A stretch of DNA of 8,207 bases from Spirochaetaceae bacterium (GTDB lineage Bacteria > Spirochaetota > Spirochaetia > DSM-2461), in NCBI GenBank assembly GCA_016342385.1, contig JAEINM010000167.1:1-8207 (forward strand), written 5' to 3'. Below are positions 1 to 5,811 of the stretch, piece by piece (the stretch's first letter is position 1; every line of letters starts with the position of its first letter). The notes beneath the pieces were generated by a model. It did not search any database and was not told where the DNA came from. It saw only the letters and a list, made by a program, of their open reading frames with translations. A program made the translations under genes and the position numbers.

Positions 1-349
1 CACATCCGCCACCGCCACGACGGATTGCGCCCAGAACCAGAAGGGAGATCCCTTTATAATTTGTCCCATAGGTATCGCTGATATCGGATACTTCGGGATT
101 CAGTTTGAACATCTGACCATACTGGTTCACTTTTGCCCCTGTGCGCTCCTCAATTAGTTCTGTCTGTCTGGAAATGGGAATAATGGAATCCTGAAGATCT
201 TGAGGCATTCCGAGCGCACCGGCCAGGTTGGTATCGGGATCGGCATCAATTGCCAGAACCCGATTACCCTCTTCAGTCAGAAGTGATGCGAAAACCGCTG
301 ATATAGTTGATTTCCCAACGCCGCCTTTCCCGGTTATTGCTATTTTCAT
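1..349 (-). CDS. cooC: CooC-type CO dehydrogenase nickel-insertion ATPase, N-terminal part (truncated by window edge)
   Basis: Reading the minus strand from the ATG at 347-349 gives 116 codons that run off the left edge. The protein opens with a deviant Walker A loop, GKGGVGKST at residues 7-15, as in MinD/NifH-type ATPases. The stretch AIDADPDTNLAGALG (about 33-47) is the next conserved block, followed by LIEERTGAK (65-73) and FKLNPEVSD (81-89). The fragment stops at RGGGGC, exactly where CooC/AcsF proteins carry the CxC metal-binding motif, usually followed by a short Pro-Glu stretch. CooC proteins are cytoplasmic ATPases that help insert nickel into the C-cluster of CO dehydrogenase. A good AGAGGAG ribosome site (357-363) lies 7 nt before the start. 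The missing part, and probably acs/cdh genes, should lie to the left. A related MinD-like ATPase is possible but less likely given the whole block pattern. Confidence 0.9.
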   Translation of the reverse strand, partial: MKIAITGKGGVGKSTISAVFASLLTEEGNRVLAIDADPDTNLAGALGMPQDLQDSIIPISRQTELIEERTGAKVNQYGQMFKLNPEVSDISDTYGTNYKGISLLVLGAIRRGGGGC

Positions 350-377
350 GATCCCGCTCCTCTGCTTATCTATATTA

Positions 378-407
378 ATAATAGGTCTGTAGCAGAAAAA
401 CCTGCAA
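378..407 (-). promoter_or_regulatory. Candidate sigma-70-type promoter for cooC
   Basis: On the minus strand, TTGCAG (402-407) and TATTAT (378-383) are separated by 18 bp. The -10 matches the consensus at five of six positions; the -35 matches only its first three bases. The predicted transcript would start near 371 and carry a leader of about 20 nt containing the AGAGGAG site. Assigned by eye. Confidence 0.4.
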
Positions 408-411
408 TAGA
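386..411. promoter_or_regulatory. Imperfect palindrome in the cooC/DUF3786 divergent spacer, possible operator
   Basis: TCTGTAGCAG (386-395) faces CTGCAATAGA (402-411) across 6 nt; 8 of 10 positions pair, with GCAG/CTGC at the core. The element occupies most of the spacer and the -35 of the candidate cooC promoter, a classic position for a dimeric regulator. It does not match the CooA, FNR or CRP consensus sites I know, so no regulator is named. It could also be a weak RNA hairpin. Confidence 0.3.
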
Positions 412-418
412 AGATTCT

Positions 419-437
419 CTATTTATTTATTTATTTT
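419..437. repeat. Short TATT/ATTT microsatellite-like tract
   Basis: About four tandem copies of a 4-nt ATTT unit end in a run of T, just before a pyrimidine-only stretch (441-453) upstream of the DUF3786 gene. It occupies the place where the -35 of that gene would be. Length variation here could alter promoter strength, but a simple AT-rich upstream element is the plainer reading. Confidence 0.4.
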
Positions 438-453
438 TTTCCCTCTCTTCCCT

Positions 454-459
454 TACAAT
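454..459 (+). promoter_or_regulatory. Candidate -10 box for a leaderless DUF3786 transcript
   Basis: TACAAT lies 7 bp before the ATG at 467, so RNA synthesis would be expected to begin at or next to the start codon. No purine-rich ribosome site exists between 438 and 466; that stretch is mostly pyrimidine. No good -35 is seen 17 bp upstream (TTATTT at 431-436). Confidence 0.35.
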
Positions 460-466
460 TAATACT

Positions 467-1066
467 ATGGATAATAAAAAGAAATACTGGGAACCCAAAT
501 TATGGGATGAATTGCGATCGAGAAATCCTATAAAGATTTGTGCGAAGTGCCTGGTGGAACACGATTCTTCAGGATTCTTTAAAATCAAATCTCTGGAAAA
601 GGAGATAAGAGTATATCCCAAAGAGGAAAAAATTGAATCAGAAGATTCCGCACTGGCAGCCGACCCCGATTTTCAGCTTCTTATTATTTCCTACCTTTTA
701 TTTGCTCAGCACATTGAACCCATAGGGAAATGGATATCAGAAAAAGATCTGAAGGGCGGAAGTCTTTTTTTTCGGGGTCCCCATGCCCTGCCTTCAGTTT
801 CACTGGAAAAATATTTCGGCAATAATCCCGATTTATTACGGGAAAAAGGTAGGGAACTAGGCGCAACTGAACTGGAGTTCGGAGATATCTCTCTGTGCTT
901 CCCTGTACTTCCCCTCATATCACTTACCATAGTTCTATGGCTTAAAGATGATGAGTTCCCTGCCAGAGTCACTTTTATGATGGATCCCTCAATAGAAGCA
1001 CACCTTCCACTCGATGTCATTTCAGCGATGGTTCAGTCTGTAACGAAAAAATTGATCAGTCATTAA
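467..1066 (+). CDS. DUF3786-like protein of unknown function beside Wood-Ljungdahl genes
   Basis: This is a 199-residue soluble protein without a signal peptide or clear membrane helix. I recognise the DUF3786 pattern from memory: an N-terminal Trp region (WDEL, 13-16), a middle block with a YLL segment, then GKWISEKDLKGGSLFF (87-102), and a C-terminal block with FPVLPL (145-150), WLKDDEFPARVTFMMD (158-173) and a final helix. Function is unknown; proteins of this kind are familiar from anaerobes with corrinoid or CO dehydrogenase genes, which agrees with the cooC and metFV neighbours. A CxxC pair (C25, C28) and C144 could bind a metal or FeS cluster, but Cys conservation cannot be judged here. 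The ATG is the only start that keeps the N-terminal block; it has no ribosome site and may be leaderless. The last 11 bp overlap the end of metFV on the other strand. Confidence 0.8.
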   Translation: MDNKKKYWEPKLWDELRSRNPIKICAKCLVEHDSSGFFKIKSLEKEIRVYPKEEKIESEDSALAADPDFQLLIISYLLFAQHIEPIGKWISEKDLKGGSLFFRGPHALPSVSLEKYFGNNPDLLREKGRELGATELEFGDISLCFPVLPLISLTIVLWLKDDEFPARVTFMMDPSIEAHLPLDVISAMVQSVTKKLISH

Positions 1067-2618
1067 ACCGGTGCTTTTCCGCCTGATGATCTCTTCCCAG
1101 AAAATAATTAGCCCATCCGGAAGTGTTTTTCAAGGAATTGTCCTTAATGATCGGATCCCTGTCGAGAAGTGTTGTCTTTTCCCTAAAATATCGCTGTCGA
1201 CCATAGGCCTTTACCCAGATACAGGTCTTTTCAGGAAAAGCTTCACACATATTGTTCAGACTGCCGCCACAAGGTCCATTCCTCTGGTTTTTTGCGCACT
1301 GAGACTGGGGACAGAGATATTTTATATCGGAAAGTGAACAATCCCCGCACTCGTGACAGTTGAACATAAGAGATTTAGCCGCTCTTTCAAAATTGTAGGA
1401 CAATTTGTTCAGAGTTTTATGCTTCTCAAGGAATTTATAAGAGTTTACTCTCGATTGATAGAAAAGTGATCTCTTACTGAAAATAAGGCTATGAACAATT
1501 CTGGAGAACCTATAAGCCGGTGATACGTATTTCCTATATTTTCTTCTGTCTCCGGCTCCGGGCCTGACATTCCGGACCGATGAATCAGATAAACCTGTTT
1601 TTTCATCCTTTCCATAATAAAAGAACTCTCCTGAATTGGGATAGAGAAGTTCGGGTATAAAATATTTCCAGTCTGAAGTTTCATATTCCTTTGCTTTTTC
1701 GAGCACATCATCAAAATCTCTATGATTTTCTATTCCGCACAAATAAGCCGCTCTGTATCCCATCCCCTTAAATGTCACAATCTGCTTGGCAGCCAGGTCA
1801 ATAAAAAAAGCTTTCCCTTTATCTGGTGATTTTTTCTCCTTCTCCACTTTTTCCATCAGGCTGTCAGAGACAATACATCCGGGAATCACCCCTTTATGGA
1901 AAAGTCGGGCAACAGGTCCACTCAATTTATAGACATTGCCTATGAGCGGTACATTCAGTTTGTTCTCATCCATAAAAAGCTTCAGTTCATGAAATTTCCG
2001 CATATCATAGCCTAACTGGGGAATAATAAATTGAGCTCCCGCTTTTATCTTCAGTTCCAGTTTTTCATACTGCATAACCTGTTCTGCTTCGGTCAGTTTA
2101 AAAGGAGAAACAACGGCCCCGAGAAAAAATTCTGTAGGAGACAATTGAACAACTGATCCCGGTTTCCGGCCATACATTCTCAATCCCCTATTCATATCAG
2201 AAAGAAGAGATAAGAGTCCCACAGAATCGAGATCAAAGACAGGCTGTGCAGTACCCCTGTCTCCTGCAACAGGATAATCCCCCGACATGACCAGGAGGTT
2301 GTCCAGCCCTTCACTGGCATACATCCAGGCCAGACTCTCCAGACTATTCCGGTTTCCATCTTTACAGGTCATGTGAATAATGACCGATTTCCCCTGTTGT
2401 AATATCATTTCACCCAAGAATGAGGGAGATAAACGGGGATTTCCTCCGGCATTATCTGTTATGGATATCCAGTGAACTCTGTCATCCTGACAGAGAGTCT
2501 CGGCGAAGTCGCTTATTTTATCGTGGTGTTCCAGGGGAATAATTCCCCGGGAAGGGACTATTTCGGCGCCTATAAGGAAGTTCTTTGTTTCGGAAAAGAA
2601 ATACTGAAGTTTAGTCAA
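1056..2618 (-). CDS. metF: Methylenetetrahydrofolate reductase, MetF-MetV fusion
   Basis: This 520-residue protein should reduce 5,10-methylene-THF to 5-methyl-THF, the last folate step of the methyl branch of the Wood-Ljungdahl pathway. Residues 1 to about 345 match the flavin-dependent MetF barrel: GAEIVPSRG with the family's early Glu (E19), the TDNAGGN loop (54-60), IHMTCKDGNR (81-90) and LLVMSGDYP (108-116), whose Asp is the flavin-site Asp in the family. Residues about 415-475 match the MetV zinc-type C-terminal domain, with eight cysteines (421, 424, 427, 436, 441, 450, 458, 466), including CHECGDC and NGPCGG. In several acetogens MetF and MetV are separate subunits, so this is a fusion. 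No RnfC2- or hydrogenase-type partner gene is visible. The start is TTG (2616-2618); the only nearby ATG, at 2621-2623, hits a stop after two codons. The gene ends inside the convergent DUF3786 gene. Confidence 0.92.
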   Translation of the reverse strand: MTKLQYFFSETKNFLIGAEIVPSRGIIPLEHHDKISDFAETLCQDDRVHWISITDNAGGNPRLSPSFLGEMILQQGKSVIIHMTCKDGNRNSLESLAWMYASEGLDNLLVMSGDYPVAGDRGTAQPVFDLDSVGLLSLLSDMNRGLRMYGRKPGSVVQLSPTEFFLGAVVSPFKLTEAEQVMQYEKLELKIKAGAQFIIPQLGYDMRKFHELKLFMDENKLNVPLIGNVYKLSGPVARLFHKGVIPGCIVSDSLMEKVEKEKKSPDKGKAFFIDLAAKQIVTFKGMGYRAAYLCGIENHRDFDDVLEKAKEYETSDWKYFIPELLYPNSGEFFYYGKDEKTGLSDSSVRNVRPGAGDRRKYRKYVSPAYRFSRIVHSLIFSKRSLFYQSRVNSYKFLEKHKTLNKLSYNFERAAKSLMFNCHECGDCSLSDIKYLCPQSQCAKNQRNGPCGGSLNNMCEAFPEKTCIWVKAYGRQRYFREKTTLLDRDPIIKDNSLKNTSGWANYFLGRDHQAEKHRFND

Positions 2619-2625
2619 AACATTA

Positions 2626-2630
2626 CCTCT
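2626..2630 (-). promoter_or_regulatory. Ribosome binding site deciding the TTG start of metFV
   Basis: AGAGG on the minus strand is followed by 7 nt and then TTG. An ATG lies inside that spacer (2621-2623), but its frame stops immediately (ATG TTT TGA), so TTG is the only start compatible with the conserved MetF N-terminus. Confidence 0.7.
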
Positions 2631-2674
2631 GTGATTTTTTCAATATCAGAGTTTTACCTGTTGTTTCTATTTAA

Positions 2675-2703
2675 AAGATAGGCAATTTTATTTTTGAAAT
2701 CAA
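2675..2703 (-). promoter_or_regulatory. Candidate sigma-70-type promoter for metFV
   Basis: On the minus strand TTGATT (2698-2703) and TATCTT (2675-2680) are separated by exactly 17 bp; each box matches its consensus at four of six positions. The transcript would start near 2668, giving a leader of about 50 nt. Confidence 0.4.
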
Positions 2704-2710
2704 TAGAGAG

Positions 2711-2725
2711 TTCTCCTAAAGAGAA
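2711..2725. repeat. Short inverted repeat in the metFV/GH9 divergent spacer
   Basis: TTCTC (2711-2715) and GAGAA (2721-2725) are exact complements around CTAAA. It lies just upstream of the candidate metFV promoter, in the 205-bp spacer shared with the GH9 gene. At 5 bp it may be chance; the rest of the spacer shows only AT-rich promoter-like sequence. Confidence 0.2.
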
Positions 2726-2779
2726 AGAGGATTGTTGCTTAAATAGAGATATTTCTTTCCCATATTTATCTTCAGCAAC

Positions 2780-2785
2780 TACAAT
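2780..2785 (+). promoter_or_regulatory. Candidate -10 box for the GH9 gene
   Basis: TACAAT lies 38 bp before the GH9 start and would give a leader of about 32 nt containing the GGAAGG ribosome site. The matching -35 is poor (TTTCCC at 2756-2761, 18-bp spacer), so an activator may be needed, or the call may be wrong. Confidence 0.3.
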
Positions 2786-2823
2786 CTTAGTTATGAGAAT
2801 TCTAATAACAGGAAGGCTATTAA

Positions 2824-5619
2824 ATGAAAAAGACCTCAGAAGGTTCAGAGAGACCAATGAAATATGATTATAATAATACAGCAGAATTTAGATGGTTAAA
2901 TAAGCCGGTGAAAGGTTCTAAACAAATTGACAATATGGAAAGTGACGCCATGTGGCAGCACTTTGGTCCTGGAGAGATGAGCTTTACCAGGGAAAAGATT
3001 TTAGAAAAAGGATCGTCTCTTAAGCTGGTATGTGAAACAAAAATTGAAGTTCACAGGGATCCTGAAGATATAAATACTTACGGAAGAGCTTTTGGAGAAT
3101 CCCTTTGTAGACGGAAAATATCCAGTGAAAACTGGACAGAATACAATCGCCTGTCTTTCTGGGTTTACCCGGTAGTTCCCGGTTTTAAAACCATCTCCAT
3201 GTATTCAAAATTACACAACGATGGCAAGGTGAAAATTCCCGATGCCTACGAACGGGAAGGACTGAATTTCTTTCTTTTAAAACCTGACCAGTGGAATCAT
3301 ATTGTATGGGAAATTGCCAGTCTGGCAAGAGATCAAGTTGATGCCATTGATATCATTTACAGGCTTCAGGGCAATGAGCCAGGAGCGACAGATTCTGTCT
3401 GTTTCTATATAGATAAACTTGAACTGGAAAAGGTTGAAGCTGACTATTTTGAAGGCTGGTCCGTAGCACCAGGAACGATTTCCTTTAGTCATACGGGATA
3501 TCAGCCTGGAGCTTCCAAAACAGCCATAACTTCTAATGATCATAAAGAGAAAGAATTTTCCATTATTAATTATGAAACGGGAAAAACTATACTGACAAAG
3601 CCTATGAGAAAAATAGAAACACATATAGGAGAATTCCAACTATTAGATTTCTCTGAGATACAGGAAGAAGGAATCTACTTTATTAGGACGGACTCCCGGG
3701 AAACCCTATCTTTCAGAATTGATAGCAATGTGTGGAAGGATTCCATTTGGAAAACAATGAATCTCTTCTTCTGTGAACGCTGCGGCTTTGAAGTCCCGGG
3801 GATTCATGATAATTGCCACCAGGACTGGCAATGTGAACACGAAAACAGACATCTCATTATCAATGGTGGCTGGCATGATGCGGGAGACTTGTCCCAGGGA
3901 CTATGCAATACCGCTGAAAGCACTTATGCCATGTTCCATCTGGCAGAAAAATACAAAAGAGAAGATTCAGTTCTTCAAGCTCGCCTGATAAATGAAGCCA
4001 AGTGGGGGCTGGACTGGTTGATGAAAACCAGATTTGGTGATGGTTACAGATCTGTCTGGGCAACTATGGATTTCTGGACGGATAATATCATAGGAACCTT
4101 TGATGACATAACCTTCAAAGCGGGAAACTCCCCATTTGACAATTTTGCCGCAGCTGCAGCTGAAGCAAAAGCCGCAGTGGTATTACGAAAATCTGAACAA
4201 GAATTATCCACAATCAGTCTTAGAGTCGCTTGTGAGGATTGGGAATTTGCTATTGGCCGATTACAAAAAGAAAAAGCTGATGAAAAGATTAAAGGTCCTC
4301 TTGCAGAGTTTCAGGAATATGCTGAGGTTCAAATATTCTCAGAGGGTTCATTGGCATCTATAGAATTATTTAAAGCTACGGGTGAACAGAAATATTGTAA
4401 TCAGGCTTTTGAATATGCAAATCTTATCCTACAGTGTCAGCAGCAGGAATTGACCGATTGGGATATACCGATGAATGGTTTTTTCTATAGGAATCCTGAG
4501 AAAAAAGCATTGCTCCATTATGAACATCGCTCGCATATTCAGGCACCAATTGTTGCCCTTTCTGAATTATGTAAGGAGTTTCAGGATCATCCTGACTGGA
4601 TAAACTGGTATAGGGGGATTTACCTCTTTTCAGAATATATGAAAAAAATCATGGAATTTACTCAACCCTATGGTATGGTACCGGGCTCCTTTTACAGTAT
4701 TAATGAATCCGATAATCCCGATTATCGGGCACAGGTCCTAAATGGTATAAAATTCTCTAGTGAATACTATCTTAGACTGTTCCCTGTCTGGTTCACTTTC
4801 AGGGGTAATAGTTCCATCATGCTCTCCGGTGCAAAAGCCTTATCCTGTGCAGCTATAAGGAGAAAGGATCTACATCTTTCGGACTTATCCCGACTTAACC
4901 TCCAATGGATGGTTGGTCGAAATCCTTTTTCTCAAAGTCTCATGTTTGGAGAAGGTTACAACTATGCACCTCAGTACTCGGCAATGTCAGGAAATATGGT
5001 GGGATCCCTTCCCGTCGGGATTCAAACCAGTGAGAATAAAGATGTGCCTTATTGGCCTGTGAATAATTGTTACAACTATAAGGAAGTGTGGGTTCAACCC
5101 TCTGCCAGATGGTTATGGATAATGTCTGATTTAGCCGGTAGAGCTTGTATTTCAGGTAAATTACCTTTAGGTATAAACAATGATATTCAAATACTTGATA
5201 AAGTTACGGGGAAACTGAGATCCACCATTACAGGATCTCTGGAAAAAGAATTCCAGGTAAACCTCCCGGAAGGTCAATATTTAATTCGCGACCAGAATCT
5301 TGAGAAGGAAATAACACTTCTCCCAGGTGAAAAATATGATCTGAATCCGGAAAGATTCTTTGATATACAAGCAGTGAGTAAGACAGTGAAACATAAGAAT
5401 GTGACTATTACATTAAAAGTAAAATCCAACTGTGAATTTACCATTGAAGCCAGAAGCTGCAATATTGAAATAGATAAGGATGCATGGGAAATACAGCCTG
5501 CAAATGAGAAATTTCAGTTGATCAATTTATATGGAGAGATAAAAAATCAGAAAGAACCATGGTTGATTGTTCTCATTCCCGATGGCAATATAGCGGACAA
5601 GATTGAATTGTACGGCTAG
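2824..5619 (+). CDS. Glycoside hydrolase family 9 enzyme, apparently cytoplasmic, with extra N- and C-terminal beta domains
   Basis: This 931-residue GH9 enzyme would hydrolyse beta-linked glucan or related chains by inversion. Four parts are visible: a jelly-roll, CBM-like N-terminal region (about 30-205, ending in FYIDKLELEK); an Ig-like CelD_N-type domain (about 212-300); the GH9 (alpha/alpha)6 catalytic domain (about 305-775); and a beta-rich tail (about 780-931) I do not recognise. GGWHDAGD (348-355) supplies the conserved Asp pair D352/D355, one being the catalytic base. VGRNPFSQS (697-705) is the usual GRNP block, and YNYKEVWV (750-757) places the acid at E754. Divergences: the His-rich segment after GRNP is replaced by YNYAPQYS, and the usual Asn-Glu before the acid is Lys-Glu. 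There is no signal peptide, so it probably cuts imported oligosaccharides. GGAAGG (2811-2816) lies 7 nt before the ATG; an in-frame ATG at 2857 is an alternative start. Substrate is unproven; beta-glucosidase- or glucosaminidase-like activity is possible. Confidence 0.9.
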   Translation: MKKTSEGSERPMKYDYNNTAEFRWLNKPVKGSKQIDNMESDAMWQHFGPGEMSFTREKILEKGSSLKLVCETKIEVHRDPEDINTYGRAFGESLCRRKISSENWTEYNRLSFWVYPVVPGFKTISMYSKLHNDGKVKIPDAYEREGLNFFLLKPDQWNHIVWEIASLARDQVDAIDIIYRLQGNEPGATDSVCFYIDKLELEKVEADYFEGWSVAPGTISFSHTGYQPGASKTAITSNDHKEKEFSIINYETGKTILTKPMRKIETHIGEFQLLDFSEIQEEGIYFIRTDSRETLSFRIDSNVWKDSIWKTMNLFFCERCGFEVPGIHDNCHQDWQCEHENRHLIINGGWHDAGDLSQGLCNTAESTYAMFHLAEKYKREDSVLQARLINEAKWGLDWLMKTRFGDGYRSVWATMDFWTDNIIGTFDDITFKAGNSPFDNFAAAAAEAKAAVVLRKSEQELSTISLRVACEDWEFAIGRLQKEKADEKIKGPLAEFQEYAEVQIFSEGSLASIELFKATGEQKYCNQAFEYANLILQCQQQELTDWDIPMNGFFYRNPEKKALLHYEHRSHIQAPIVALSELCKEFQDHPDWINWYRGIYLFSEYMKKIMEFTQPYGMVPGSFYSINESDNPDYRAQVLNGIKFSSEYYLRLFPVWFTFRGNSSIMLSGAKALSCAAIRRKDLHLSDLSRLNLQWMVGRNPFSQSLMFGEGYNYAPQYSAMSGNMVGSLPVGIQTSENKDVPYWPVNNCYNYKEVWVQPSARWLWIMSDLAGRACISGKLPLGINNDIQILDKVTGKLRSTITGSLEKEFQVNLPEGQYLIRDQNLEKEITLLPGEKYDLNPERFFDIQAVSKTVKHKNVTITLKVKSNCEFTIEARSCNIEIDKDAWEIQPANEKFQLINLYGEIKNQKEPWLIVLIPDGNIADKIELYG
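4709..4728. repeat. Perfect 9-bp inverted repeat inside the GH9 coding region
   Basis: CCGATAATC (4709-4717) and GATTATCGG (4720-4728) are exact complements around a CC spacer. It encodes part of the SDNPDYR segment of the enzyme. Fifteen bases of it recur in the solute-binding protein gene (6080-6094). Confidence 0.5.
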
Positions 5620-5628
5620 AAGCTAGAC

Positions 5629-5688
5629 ATTGTTCAGAATGTAATCCATAGCTTCAGATGGAAATCAACCCTGTCGGCTATGAACAAT
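5629..5688 (+). other. Bulged inverted repeat after the GH9 gene, possible RNA structure or weak terminator
   Basis: ATTGTTCA (5629-5636) is the exact complement of TGAACAAT (5681-5688), and CATAGC (5647-5652) of GCTATG (5677-5682). Together they can form a 12-bp stem on the 3' side with about 12 nt bulged out on the 5' side and a roughly 24-nt loop. A T-rich but broken stretch follows (5689-5705). It begins 10 nt after the GH9 stop, so it could be a weak terminator or stabilise the mRNA end; the stem is too AT-rich for a confident call. The rest of the spacer to 5811 shows no gene beyond a four-codon frame at 5788-5802. Confidence 0.3.
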
Positions 5689-5811
5689 TATTTTATTCCT
5701 CTTTCACTATGAGATACATTAGATTTCAATGGGAGAAAGTGACTTTGCCCTAAAAATAAAGACTTAATAATAGTTTTATACAGGAAGATGAAATTGTTTT
5801 AATATTATAAT

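Noticed and set aside
386..411. CooA or CRP/FNR binding site at cooC
   Set aside because: The arms do not contain the TGTCG, TGTGA or TTGAT half-sites of these regulators, so only an unnamed operator is proposed.
684..1020. Two minus-strand frames (684-866 and 706-1020) opposite the DUF3786 gene
   Set aside because: They lie wholly inside a gene with family-level similarity and show no domain pattern or ribosome site; shadows of the coding strand.
1056..1080. Bidirectional terminator between the convergent genes
   Set aside because: The coding regions overlap and no GC-rich stem followed by T residues is present at the junction.
1071..1337. 88-codon plus-strand frame right after the DUF3786 gene
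   Set aside because: It is antisense to the conserved MetV Cys-rich domain and has no recognisable motif.
2654..2857. 67-codon minus-strand frame starting at TTG in the metFV/GH9 spacer, with a fairly protein-like composition
   Set aside because: It has no ribosome site, overlaps the start of GH9 and the promoter region of metFV, and resembles no family I know. AT-rich spacers often give Lys/Leu/Ile-rich open frames.
3277..3639. 120-codon minus-strand frame inside GH9
   Set aside because: Opposite the N-terminal and Ig-like domains of a strong gene, with no motif of its own.
5620..5811. Possible small gene or known riboswitch between GH9 and the binding protein
   Set aside because: Only a four-codon frame and a bulged inverted repeat are visible; no recognised riboswitch core was found.
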